Positions 51,175 to 59,130 of a stretch of DNA of 64,000 nucleotides are shown here, in pieces (position 1 is the first letter of the stretch; each line of letters begins with the position of its first letter). Under the pieces are notes generated by a model. That model was not told where the DNA came from, did no database searches, and was given only the letters and a program-made list of their open reading frames with translations. A program made the position numbers and the translations under genes. Source of the stretch: CAIMMJ01 sp037131955 (GTDB taxonomy: Bacteria; Bacteroidota; Bacteroidia; UBA4408); assembly GCA_037131955.1 (NCBI GenBank), contig JBAXQC010000007.1, forward strand, positions 8,053-72,052. Reading direction: 5' to 3'.

Positions 51175-51735
51175 ATGAAATTATATATAAAATATATGGT
51201 TAGTCTCCGCTGCAAGATGATTGTTAAGGAGGAATTGCGAAAACTAGGAATTAAATTTGTAGTTCTTGATTTAGGTATGGTAGAAATTTTGGAGTATGTT
51301 TCGCCTGAACAGATGGAATTGCTAAGAGCCGGTCTGTTAAGGGCCGGTTTAGAATTATTGGATAATAAAAAAAGTATTTTAATTGAAAAAATTAAAAATA
51401 TAATTACAGAAATGATTCATTATTCTGAAGAACTTCCTAAGACAAATTTTTCAGACTATATATCAGAAAAATTAGGATATGATTACACGTATCTATCTAA
51501 TATTTTTACGGAAGTAAAAGGAATGACAATTCAACATTTTATAATATTAAATAAAATTGAAAGGGCTAAAGAACTTCTGCTATACAATGAAATGAATTTA
51601 ACTGAAATTTCTTATGCATTGCATTACAGTAGCGTTGCACACTTGTCTAATCAATTTAAAAAAATTACAGGTTTGTCTCCCACATTTTTTAGAAAGCTAA
51701 AGTTAAAAAGAAGCACTACTTTAGAAAATGTGTGA
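51175..51735 (+). CDS. AraC-type transcriptional regulator
   Basis: 186 residues. The C-terminal two-thirds is an AraC/XylS DNA-binding domain: NFSDYISEKLGYDYTYLSNI is the first helix-turn-helix and NLTEISYALHYSSVAHLSNQFKKITGLSP is the second, with the family's GlySP turn. The N-terminal ~85 residues (KLYIKYMVSLRCKMIVKEEL) form no classical AraC effector domain but resemble a short N-terminal subfamily common in Bacteroidota. Inducer and target genes are unknown; a repeat-rich control region lies upstream. Confidence 0.9.
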   Translation: MKLYIKYMVSLRCKMIVKEELRKLGIKFVVLDLGMVEILEYVSPEQMELLRAGLLRAGLELLDNKKSILIEKIKNIITEMIHYSEELPKTNFSDYISEKLGYDYTYLSNIFTEVKGMTIQHFIILNKIERAKELLLYNEMNLTEISYALHYSSVAHLSNQFKKITGLSPTFFRKLKLKRSTTLENV

Positions 51736-51752
51736 TTTTTGTAACTAAATAA

Positions 51753-52259
51753 TATTTTATTGATAATTCGTGGCAAAATAATTCAAGAATAACTAAATCA
51801 TACCAAGGCAACAATCTAGTTTTAGAAATTCATGAACTTTGGGACTTTTCTAATTTAATTTGGATGAATGCAAGTAGAGTTGAAAATTCCTATTCTCAGT
51901 TTAATAATGTTCTAATCAACACCAATTATCAGTATGTTAGTCAAGCTTGGCAACCTAGCTATTCTCAATACAACTACTACGAATTGTTTACCCCAAACAG
52001 TATAGACGAAACAAACTTCAATGCAATTTCAATGTATCCAAATCCATGTAAAAATTCAATAACAATTTATGGAAGTAATCTCTCGGGAATTTCTCAACTT
52101 AATGTTTTTGATGTTACAGGAAAAAATGTTTTTGCTTTACAATTAAGCAATTTAGGTCCACTAGTAAATGTTCCAGTAAATAATCTTTCAAAAGGCACTT
52201 ACATTGTAAGCATCGCAAACAATGGCCAAACAAGGTTTAGTAAGTTTGTAAAAGAGTAG
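51753..52259 (+). pseudogene. 3' remnant of a T9SS-sorted repeat protein
   Basis: The frame is open from 51753 without a start codon or signal peptide and runs to a stop at 52257-52259. SRITKSYQGNNLVLEIHELW, then WDFSNLIWMNASRVENSYSQ and QYNYYELFTPNSI show the Trp/Asn/Ser-Arg-Tyr repeat pattern of large secreted Bacteroidota proteins; the end is a type A sorting domain (MYPNPCKNSITIYGSNLSGI ... GQTRFSKFVKE). It is a truncated gene whose front was lost, just after the AraC-type gene. An ATG at 51864 inside it is probably not used for a functional protein. Confidence 0.7.
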
Positions 52260-52279
52260 TTTACTTCATCTAATAAATT

Positions 52280-52311
52280 AAGGCGATGCATTTTGTGTTT
52301 CGCCTTTTTTT
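52280..52311 (+). terminator. terminator after the T9SS remnant
   Basis: AAGGCGA (52280-52286) pairs with TCGCCTT (52300-52306) across a 13-base loop and is followed by a run of T to 52311. It points at plus-strand transcripts and touches the end of the minus-strand gene. Confidence 0.75.
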
Positions 52312-53440
52312 AGTTTTTGTAACACACCGAAAAGGTAAACATCAAGTTATCTTTTTTTAGAGAATTTAGCTCTCCAAAAATATCTTGTGAGTTGTAGAGT
52401 TTTTTTGCCTCCAATCTAAAGAAGAAATTTTCTTTCAGTTTATAATCAGCATTAATCGAAACTCCATTCAAGTTTACTTGCACTTGGCTTGGCAGCAAAG
52501 GAAGAATTACTGCATTATTTTTAACGGTATAGTTTTCAAGTCGTAATGCAAAATTTAAATTAGCACTTGGTTTAAAGGCAACAACAATTTGAGGCGAAAA
52601 CCAATGGTCAATTGTTTTGGTGAATGCATTTTCTTGTATGCCATAATCTAGTCCAGCAACAAACTCAAACTTATTTAAAAGTTGTTTTTTATAATACACA
52701 TTATTAAAAAATCGGTAATACAAAAAACCTGCATTTTTGCCTTGCACCAAAATGTTGCTTAAATTTATACTACTAGTTTTAGAAAAACTATACAAAAGTT
52801 GAATGCCAGCAGCTGGCTCAAATTCAAAATTTATAGGATATATTTTTTGCCAGCCGTTTAAAAGTAGAAATGCAAAATATATTTTTTGATTGGTGCTTGT
52901 GTAGGATAATCTAATTCCGCTTTCGAAATAAGGACTGTTTTCTGCTGCAATGCTTCTGGTTAAAGTTAAGTTATCTGCTCCAATGGCACTCTCAAACCCT
53001 ATGTGCGAAGGAAGCACTCCTGCATCTAACCATAAGTTTTTTCTCTTTGATATTTTGCATCCAACGTTTGCCTCAAAAATGTTCTTTACAAATCCTCTTT
53101 CATTAGAAAGATTTACATTGGCGTAAGTTCCAAACATTGGGCTAAAACTAAAACGCCAATACTTTTTTTCAAGATTCAGTTTTACAAAAAAAATATTCGT
53201 AGAAAAAGTTCTAGTAGAGGTGTGGTTGTATAAAAAATTAGACCTGTTGTAAATTTTATTCTCTCTTGCATCTACTGCATAATATGCTTCGGCATACACA
53301 CTAGTATTTATGTATGTATTGGTATTTGAGCTGTCAACTGGAGCTTGGGCTATTGCAATTTTTAAAGAAAAAACAAAACCAATAATAAGAAATAAAAATA
53401 GTTGAATACTTTTCCCTTTTTTATTCAACACAAAATTCAA
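52310..53440 (-). CDS. outer-membrane beta-barrel porin-like protein
   Basis: 376 residues. The start is non-ATG: TTG at 53440 or GTG at 53431; both precede a signal peptide (KSIQLFLFLIIGFVFSLKIA, cleavage near IAQ). The rest alternates beta strands ending in aromatic residues (NIFFVKLNLEKKYWRFSFSP; YRFFNNVYYKKQ) and closes with NLMFTFSVCYKN, a barrel-type C-terminus. It starts directly after the cyanophycinase stop, so it is translationally coupled, and could be the route for substrate entry or product exit. Confidence 0.75.
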   Translation of the reverse strand: MNFVLNKKGKSIQLFLFLIIGFVFSLKIAIAQAPVDSSNTNTYINTSVYAEAYYAVDARENKIYNRSNFLYNHTSTRTFSTNIFFVKLNLEKKYWRFSFSPMFGTYANVNLSNERGFVKNIFEANVGCKISKRKNLWLDAGVLPSHIGFESAIGADNLTLTRSIAAENSPYFESGIRLSYTSTNQKIYFAFLLLNGWQKIYPINFEFEPAAGIQLLYSFSKTSSINLSNILVQGKNAGFLYYRFFNNVYYKKQLLNKFEFVAGLDYGIQENAFTKTIDHWFSPQIVVAFKPSANLNFALRLENYTVKNNAVILPLLPSQVQVNLNGVSINADYKLKENFFFRLEAKKLYNSQDIFGELNSLKKDNLMFTFSVCYKN

Positions 53441-54316
53441 TTAATGATCTGTTTTTGCTACCTCAACGTGGTCAGAGAAAAACTTTCTGGATTTTACGTT
53501 GTAATGATTTCCTTTGGCCATAACATGAATAATTAGATGTTCAATAGAAAGTGGAGCACCATGCTCTACATCTGCAATGTTAGAATGCTTAATTTCATGA
53601 CCATCAAACAATATAATTAATCCACTTCCTATTGCTTCAAGTTTATTGCCCTCGGTTACCAAGACTCCAGTGTCTTCGCCCAATCCAATTCCAATGCAAC
53701 CAGGGTTTCCTGCCACAGCTTCGGCCAATCTTCCAAATCTTCCTCTGGTTACAAAATGAGAATCAATAATCACATTATTCATAAAGGCTAATCCTGTTGT
53801 AATTTTAACTTCCCCTTTCATCAATGCCACTGATGAGCTTCCCTGATAAATCATGGTGCTACTCATAGCCATTGCACCTGCACTAGTTCCTGCAATTACA
53901 AAGGATTCGTTTTCGTACCTTTCGTGTAGAATTTCCAAAAATTTTGTTCCTCCAAAAATCATAGAAAGTCTCATTTGATTACCGCCGGTAAACATTACCC
54001 CGTCACAATTTTTTATTCGTTCTAAAAATTCAGGAGTATCAGATTCTTCTCTCTTTTTTATATGCAGCACACCTACATTTGAGCAGCCCAATTTAGCAAA
54101 TGCATCTAAGTAGTTTTGACCCACTTCTTCAGGTATAGAAGAAGCAGTGGTTATTACCTCAACTCTGGATTCAATGCCTTTCATTTCTTTCAGGAATCTT
54201 TTTAAAATTCCAAACTCAAAAAAATTAAGGTGGTCTTTTTGTGTAAATTTTGGTTCAATGGCAGTTCCTTTATCTTCGTTTCCGCCAATGGAAATAAGTA
54301 TTCCTTTTGGTATCAT
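53441..54316 (-). CDS. cphB: cyanophycinase
   Basis: 291 residues, S51-type serine peptidase fold. LISIGGNEDKGTAI opens the protein; VMFTGGNQMRLSMIFGGT and VIAGTSAGAMAMSSTMIYQG, with nucleophile Ser in GTSAGAM, and IIDSHFVTRGRFGRLAEAV, with its His/Arg, are the family's active-site blocks. It hydrolyses cyanophycin (multi-arginyl-poly-aspartate) to beta-Asp-Arg dipeptides. No cyanophycin synthetase or dipeptidase is adjacent, so it may use cyanophycin taken from others. It leads a two-gene unit with the porin. Confidence 0.93.
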   Translation of the reverse strand: MIPKGILISIGGNEDKGTAIEPKFTQKDHLNFFEFGILKRFLKEMKGIESRVEVITTASSIPEEVGQNYLDAFAKLGCSNVGVLHIKKREESDTPEFLERIKNCDGVMFTGGNQMRLSMIFGGTKFLEILHERYENESFVIAGTSAGAMAMSSTMIYQGSSSVALMKGEVKITTGLAFMNNVIIDSHFVTRGRFGRLAEAVAGNPGCIGIGLGEDTGVLVTEGNKLEAIGSGLIILFDGHEIKHSNIADVEHGAPLSIEHLIIHVMAKGNHYNVKSRKFFSDHVEVAKTDH

Positions 54317-54357
54317 TAAAATCGTTTTATTTTAGTTTCCCCCCGATATTTAGATTC

Positions 54358-54387
54358 CAAATATAGGTAAGTTAACATTCAGGCAAA
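54358..54387 (-). promoter_or_regulatory. promoter of cphB and the porin gene
   Basis: On the minus strand TTTG (54387-54384), 18 bases, then TATATTTG (54365-54358), an exact TAnnTTTG. The cphB ATG is 41 bases further on. Confidence 0.55.
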
Positions 54388-54454
54388 ATAAAACCTTTAA
54401 AAACTTACTAAATAGCCACATTTTACAAAAAACATAGGAATATTTACTCAATAA

Positions 54455-54485
54455 TTTGATAATTAACAAAAAGAGTTTACTTTTG
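54455..54485 (+). promoter_or_regulatory. promoter of the rpsF-rpsR-rplI operon
   Basis: TTTG (54455-54458), 19 bases, TACTTTTG (54478-54485): both boxes match the Bacteroidota primary promoter consensus. It is followed by CAGTCC, shared with the rpmB promoter, and lies 32 bases before the rpsF ATG. Confidence 0.8.
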
Positions 54486-54517
54486 CAGTCCTTTTTAAAA
54501 ATTTAAACAAAAAGAAC

Positions 54518-54871
54518 ATGTTAAAAAATTATGAAACCGTTTTCATTTTGACTCCCGTTTTGTCTGATGATCAGGCAAAGGAAACGGTAAACAGGTACAA
54601 AGATTACCTTAAGCAAAATGAGGTGCAATTGTTGCACGAAGAAAATTGGGGCCTTAAAAAATTGGCTTACCCTATCAACAAAAAATCTTCTGGATTTTAT
54701 GTTTTATTTCAATACCAAGCACCGGGAACATTTGTTGCCGATTTGGAATTGGCAATGAAAAGAGACGAAAGAATGCTTCGTTTCTTAACTGTTTCCTTAG
54801 ACAAATATGCTTTGGAATACGCCGATAGAAGAAGAAATAAAAGATCAGAAAAGAAAGAAGTAACCGCTTAA
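54518..54871 (+). CDS. rpsF: 30S ribosomal protein S6
   Basis: 117 residues: MLKNYETVFILTPVLSDDQA, then EENWGLKKLAYPINKKSSGF. The conserved YE.vfIL.P and KKLAYPI.K..sG.Y segments are clear. The tail carries extra charged residues (DRRRNKRSEKKEVTA). S6 binds S18 on the 30S platform, and in Bacteroidota it is thought to help sequester the anti-Shine-Dalgarno region. It starts the operon. Confidence 0.97.
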   Translation: MLKNYETVFILTPVLSDDQAKETVNRYKDYLKQNEVQLLHEENWGLKKLAYPINKKSSGFYVLFQYQAPGTFVADLELAMKRDERMLRFLTVSLDKYALEYADRRRNKRSEKKEVTA

Positions 54872-54883
54872 TCTCATTAAATC

Positions 54884-55150
54884 ATGGCAAAAGCATCAGA
54901 AATTAGATATTTAAATCCTCCTACTGTAGAGGTTGCAAATAAAAAATACTGCCGTTTCAAAAAGGCTGGTATTAAATATATCGATTACAAAGACGCAAAC
55001 TATTTATTAAAGTTTGTAAACGAACAAGGAAAATTGTTGCCTCGTCGTTTAACCGGAACTTCTTTGAAGTATCAGAGAAAAGTGGCTACAGCAGTAAAAA
55101 GAGCCCGTCACTTAGCACTTATGCCTTACGTAGGCGACATGCTTAAATAA
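54884..55150 (+). CDS. rpsR: 30S ribosomal protein S18
   Basis: 88 residues: KKYCRFKKAGIKYIDYKDAN, then LPRRLTGTSLKYQRKVATAV and KRARHLALMPYVGDMLK. It is the classic S18 with its basic central helix. It binds the S6 dimer surface. Twelve bases separate it from rpsF and 19 from rplI. Confidence 0.97.
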   Translation: MAKASEIRYLNPPTVEVANKKYCRFKKAGIKYIDYKDANYLLKFVNEQGKLLPRRLTGTSLKYQRKVATAVKRARHLALMPYVGDMLK

Positions 55151-55169
55151 TTTTTAATAAAAAATCATC

Positions 55170-55616
55170 ATGGAAATAATATTAAAACAAGACGTTAAAC
55201 ACGTTGGTTCAAAAGACGATTTAGTGAAAGTAAAAAATGGCTTTGGCTCTAATTATCTTTTACCAAAAGGGTTTGCTATTTTAGCAACAGAATCTGCTAA
55301 AAAACAATTAGACGAAACAAAAAAACAAAGAGCTCACAAAGAAGAAAAAATAAGAGTTGCAGCCGAAGGTCAAGCAAAATGGTTTGAAGGAAAGGTTATT
55401 CAAGTGGCAACAAAAGCTGGTGAAAACGGAAAAATTTTTGGTTCTGTTACTCCAATTCAGTTGGCAGAAGCCATCAAAAAAATGGGTATGGAAATAGACA
55501 GAAAATCTATTTTGATGGACGATGACCATGTTAAAGCACTTGGAACTTATACTGCAAAAATAAAATTGTACAAAGATGTTGTAGTTCCGTTAAACTTTGA
55601 AGTTGTTTCGGAATAA
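55170..55616 (+). CDS. rplI: 50S ribosomal protein L9
   Basis: 148 residues: MEIILKQDVKHVGSKDDLVK, then VKNGFGSNYLLPKGFAILAT, the N-terminal rRNA-binding domain; a long central helix (KKQLDETKKQRAHKEEKIRV) and the C-terminal domain with GKIFGSVTPIQLAEAIKKMG. L9 reaches from the L1 stalk toward the neighbouring ribosome. It ends the operon, followed by a strong terminator. Confidence 0.97.
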   Translation: MEIILKQDVKHVGSKDDLVKVKNGFGSNYLLPKGFAILATESAKKQLDETKKQRAHKEEKIRVAAEGQAKWFEGKVIQVATKAGENGKIFGSVTPIQLAEAIKKMGMEIDRKSILMDDDHVKALGTYTAKIKLYKDVVVPLNFEVVSE

Positions 55617-55643
55617 TAAATCTTAGAATAAATAATAAATAAG

Positions 55644-55675
55644 AAAAACCACTGCAATTGCGGTGGTTTTTTTTT
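55644..55675 (+). terminator. terminator of the rpsF-rpsR-rplI operon
   Basis: AAAACCACTGCAA pairs with TTGCGGTGGTTTT (one T-G wobble) and is followed directly by a run of T. It lies about 27 bases beyond the rplI stop. Confidence 0.92.
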
Positions 55676-55817
55676 GCCAATTTTTGAGTAGTTTATGCTA
55701 AGTTTAGAAACAATCCTATATTAAACACTAAATATGTATAAAGAGTAAAAATTGTTCTCTAAATTTATCTCACCTTAAACCAAATTAAAAATAGGTAGTC
55801 TTAAATAAAAAAATCAA

Positions 55818-57119
55818 ATGAAAAAAAATATACTCTTTTTATTTCTGCTAATTGCACTAAATTCAAAATCGCAATCTCTTTATTTTCCGCCAGTAACAGG
55901 AAACACATGGGATACTATTTCTCCTGCTACCTTAGGATGGTGTCAACCCAGAGTTGATACTCTGTATAATTTTTTAGAAAGTAGAAACTCAAAAGCGTTT
56001 ATAGTTTTAAAGGATGGCAAAATTGTTTTAGAAAAGTACTTTGGCACGTTTACACAAGATAGTTTATGGTATTGGGCTTCTGCCGGCAAAACATTAACTG
56101 CAGTGGCAGTAGGCATTGCCCAACAAGAAGGTCTACTTAATATTAACAATTTAAGCTCACAATATTTGGGTGCAGGGTTTAGCAGTGCACCTCTAGAAAA
56201 AGAGAACTTAATAACTGTTAGAAACCAATTATCCATGACAACGGGCTTTGACGATGGGGTAGCAGATAACGATTGCACCTTAGATACTTGTTTGGTTTAT
56301 TTGGCGGATGCCAACACAAGATGGGCTTACCATAATGCACCCTATACAAAATTAGACGGTGTAGTAGCAAACGCAACAGGATTGACGTTCAACCAGTATG
56401 TTAATCAAAAAATAAGTATTCCAATTGGAATGGGTGGAACTTTTATGCAGTTTGGTTACAACAATGTTTATATTAGTAAAACTAGAGCTTTAGCAAGATT
56501 TGGATTGTTGATGTTGAATAGAGGAAGTTGGAATGCAACACCAATTTTAAGCGATACTACCTACTTTAACCAAATGACAAATACATCGCAGCAATTAAAT
56601 AAGTCGTACGGTTATTTGTGGTGGTTAAATGGAAAAGAGTCTTACATGTTGCCCGGTAGTCAAATAGTATTTAATGGCTCTGCTCAGCCCAATGCACCTA
56701 ATGATATGTATTCTGCCTTAGGAAAAAATGGGCAAATAATTAATGTTGTGCCTAGCCAAAATTTAGTAATGGTAAGAATAGGAAATATTCCACAATCGGT
56801 TTTTGTGCCAAATTATTTTAATGATGAAATTTGGCAAAAGTTTAATCAATTAAATTGCTCCACCACAGAAACGAATAACAAAAGCAAAAATTTAATAATG
56901 CTTTACCCTAATCCTGCAAGCAAGGAATTATTTTTAGAAAATCTGGAATTAAACTCAACAATAGAAATCTATAATACGCTTGGAGAGCTTGTTTATTCTG
57001 ACATGAATACGTCAGTTAATTTTAGAACAAATTTAGAGGACAAAAATCCTGGTTTATATCTTGTTAAAATTAAGAACGGTCTTAATATTCAAAATTTAAA
57101 GTTTTTGCTTCATAAATAG
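55818..57119 (+). CDS. T9SS-secreted serine hydrolase (class C beta-lactamase-like)
   Basis: 433 residues. Signal peptide MKKNILFLFLLIALNSKSQ. The serine hydrolase domain has Ser88-x-x-Lys91 in YWASAGKTLTAV, Tyr171-x-Asn173 in AYHNAPYTK and a late SALGKNGQIIN in place of KTG. The C-terminal ~80 residues form a type A sorting domain (MLYPNPASKELFLENLELNS ... IQNLKFLLHK). It is predicted to act outside the cell on an unknown ester or peptide; a role in antibiotic resistance cannot be inferred. Confidence 0.88.
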   Translation: MKKNILFLFLLIALNSKSQSLYFPPVTGNTWDTISPATLGWCQPRVDTLYNFLESRNSKAFIVLKDGKIVLEKYFGTFTQDSLWYWASAGKTLTAVAVGIAQQEGLLNINNLSSQYLGAGFSSAPLEKENLITVRNQLSMTTGFDDGVADNDCTLDTCLVYLADANTRWAYHNAPYTKLDGVVANATGLTFNQYVNQKISIPIGMGGTFMQFGYNNVYISKTRALARFGLLMLNRGSWNATPILSDTTYFNQMTNTSQQLNKSYGYLWWLNGKESYMLPGSQIVFNGSAQPNAPNDMYSALGKNGQIINVVPSQNLVMVRIGNIPQSVFVPNYFNDEIWQKFNQLNCSTTETNNKSKNLIMLYPNPASKELFLENLELNSTIEIYNTLGELVYSDMNTSVNFRTNLEDKNPGLYLVKIKNGLNIQNLKFLLHK

Positions 57120-57175
57120 TTTCATTTAAAATTAATGTTAATTCTTAACTTAGTGATGAATTTAAAAATTAAGTT

Positions 57176-59005
57176 ATGAAAAATATTGCTTTAGTTTTTG
57201 TTTTTATTTTTGGAATTATCAACGGCTCAAAAGCTGATAATTTATTTTTACAAAATTTAATATCGGTAAATGATCAATGGAAGAATCAAGAATTTAATCC
57301 GTCCGATTTTTCTAGTTTTGAAAACTCTAAACCTCAAAATTTTAATCAATGGATTTCTGTTCATTTACTTTTGGTAGAAAAGAATCTGAGGAACAGAGAT
57401 GTTTCTAAATTAAATCCAGAGCAATATAAAAACAGAAGTTATCTCTTAGATCAATTAAAGGAGTATGCTCTTAAAGGGATATTTCCTTTAAACAATTTTA
57501 TTCCACTAAAAAATCCTGTTTTTATAGATGCAAGGGGAACACATTGTGCAGTAGGATACCTCATGCAGCAAAGTGGTGCAGATCAGTTGGCACAGCAAAT
57601 AAATAAAAATGAAAAGTTTGCCTACATCCACCAAATTAAAACAAACGGAGTAGGAGAGTGGGCAAAAAATAACGGTTTTAGCCTTGACGAATTAGCTTGG
57701 ATTCAACCGGGTTATCCACCCAATTTTACAGCAAATCCACTTTTGCAAGGCTTGAATGGCTCCGTAAAAACAATGGCAATAAATCCAAGTGATGGAACCA
57801 TATATGTTGGTGGTTCATTTTCTGCTGCTGTGGATGGAACTATATGCAGCGGAATTGCAGCTTATATCAATGGTTTTGCAGGCTATAGCTGGATAGACTT
57901 GGCCGGAGGCGTAAACGGTACAGTAAATAAAATTTTACTTCATCAAAATAAATTAATTGTAGGAGGAAGCTTTACAACCGCAGGCTCACTGAGTGTATTA
58001 AATGTAGCAGCTTACAATCTAACCAATGGAGCATGGGAACAAATGGGAAATCTAAACGGAAATGTTAAAACATTTGAAGTATTTAATGGGCAAATTTATG
58101 CAGGTGGAAGTTTTAATAGTTTTATTGCAAAATGGAATGGAACAAGTTGGCAAGAAGTTTTACCAGGCTATCTTTATGGGAACGAGGTAAGAGCCTTAAA
58201 AGCTCATGAAAACGAATTGATTATTGGAGGTGATTTTGAATTGCCTACCGGTGCCTTGAGAAAAAATGCATTTGCTTTTGATGGAACCCAAGCGGTTATA
58301 ATGGGTTTTGGGACAAAAACTCCTGTAAATGATTTCGAAATTTACCAAGGTAAAATTTATGCCGGTTGCGATTATATTTCTGGCAACGACACATGTGCAC
58401 TTGCCTCATTTATCGATGGAGATTGGCAAACAATTTTTGATGGAAATTTTTATTATTTTGGATTTGGCAGCTATTTGCACGGTACAATTAAACAAATGAA
58501 AACGTTTGAAGCTAGTATGTATATTGCTGGAGATTTTTCTGCCAATTCAGGAATGACGTTTGGCGAAAATATGATAAGGTATTCCGAAACTGCCAACGAT
58601 ACTGTTCCAATGCCAATTCTTATGGCAGACAGTACAATAAATTGTTTTGGGTTTTATTACAACGACATTTGTTACGGTGGTGATTTTACTTATCAACCAG
58701 GATCAAACCTAAATAGAATTGCTTTGCTTCAAAACGAATTGTTAGTTTCTACTAAAACAAAAACTGTAAAGAATAAAATTAATTTTTTCCCAAATCCAAG
58801 TACAGATAAAATATATATCTCAAATAATTTAGACGAACCTATAGAATCTGTTAAACTATTTTCGGCAGATGGTAAATTAATTTTATCGCAAGTTAATCTT
58901 GGTAAACAGGCAGTTATTCAAATTGAAAAACCGGCAAACGGAATTTATTTTATTGAGTCAATAAATAGAACCAATTCCTCTTTTAACAAAGTAATATTCG
59001 AATAG
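57176..59005 (+). CDS. T9SS-secreted beta-propeller-like protein with a conserved N-terminal domain
   Basis: 609 residues with a signal peptide (KNIALVFVFIFGIINGSKA). Residues ~70-190 contain VFIDARGTHCAVGYLMQQSG, then FSLDELAWIQPGYPPNF, a domain also found in other secreted bacterial proteins but not named here. Six or seven propeller-like repeats follow (IYVGGSFSAAVDGT; LIVGGSFTTAGSLSVL; IYAGGSFNSFIAKWNG). The last ~75 residues are a type A sorting domain (NFFPNPSTDKIYISNNLDEP). Its ligand is unknown. Confidence 0.85.
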   Translation: MKNIALVFVFIFGIINGSKADNLFLQNLISVNDQWKNQEFNPSDFSSFENSKPQNFNQWISVHLLLVEKNLRNRDVSKLNPEQYKNRSYLLDQLKEYALKGIFPLNNFIPLKNPVFIDARGTHCAVGYLMQQSGADQLAQQINKNEKFAYIHQIKTNGVGEWAKNNGFSLDELAWIQPGYPPNFTANPLLQGLNGSVKTMAINPSDGTIYVGGSFSAAVDGTICSGIAAYINGFAGYSWIDLAGGVNGTVNKILLHQNKLIVGGSFTTAGSLSVLNVAAYNLTNGAWEQMGNLNGNVKTFEVFNGQIYAGGSFNSFIAKWNGTSWQEVLPGYLYGNEVRALKAHENELIIGGDFELPTGALRKNAFAFDGTQAVIMGFGTKTPVNDFEIYQGKIYAGCDYISGNDTCALASFIDGDWQTIFDGNFYYFGFGSYLHGTIKQMKTFEASMYIAGDFSANSGMTFGENMIRYSETANDTVPMPILMADSTINCFGFYYNDICYGGDFTYQPGSNLNRIALLQNELLVSTKTKTVKNKINFFPNPSTDKIYISNNLDEPIESVKLFSADGKLILSQVNLGKQAVIQIEKPANGIYFIESINRTNSSFNKVIFE

Positions 59006-59130
59006 AATACTGATTAATGGATTTTTTTAGTAAATAAAGTTTAGTTAATATTTTCAAACATTCATTTCCAATTTAGTTTTTTAGTTCTTTAGTTCCAAAA
59101 TTTAGCTTACTTTGGAGTTGATTTTAATGC

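Noticed and set aside
51220..51236. AAGGAGGA inside the AraC-type gene as a start signal
   Set aside because: It lies within the coding frame (Lys-Glu-Glu) and the following TTG would delete the conserved N-terminus.
59085..59120. TTACTTTGG as a promoter -7 box for the 59131 gene
   Set aside because: One base short of TAnnTTTG and without a matching -33 box, so evidence is too thin.
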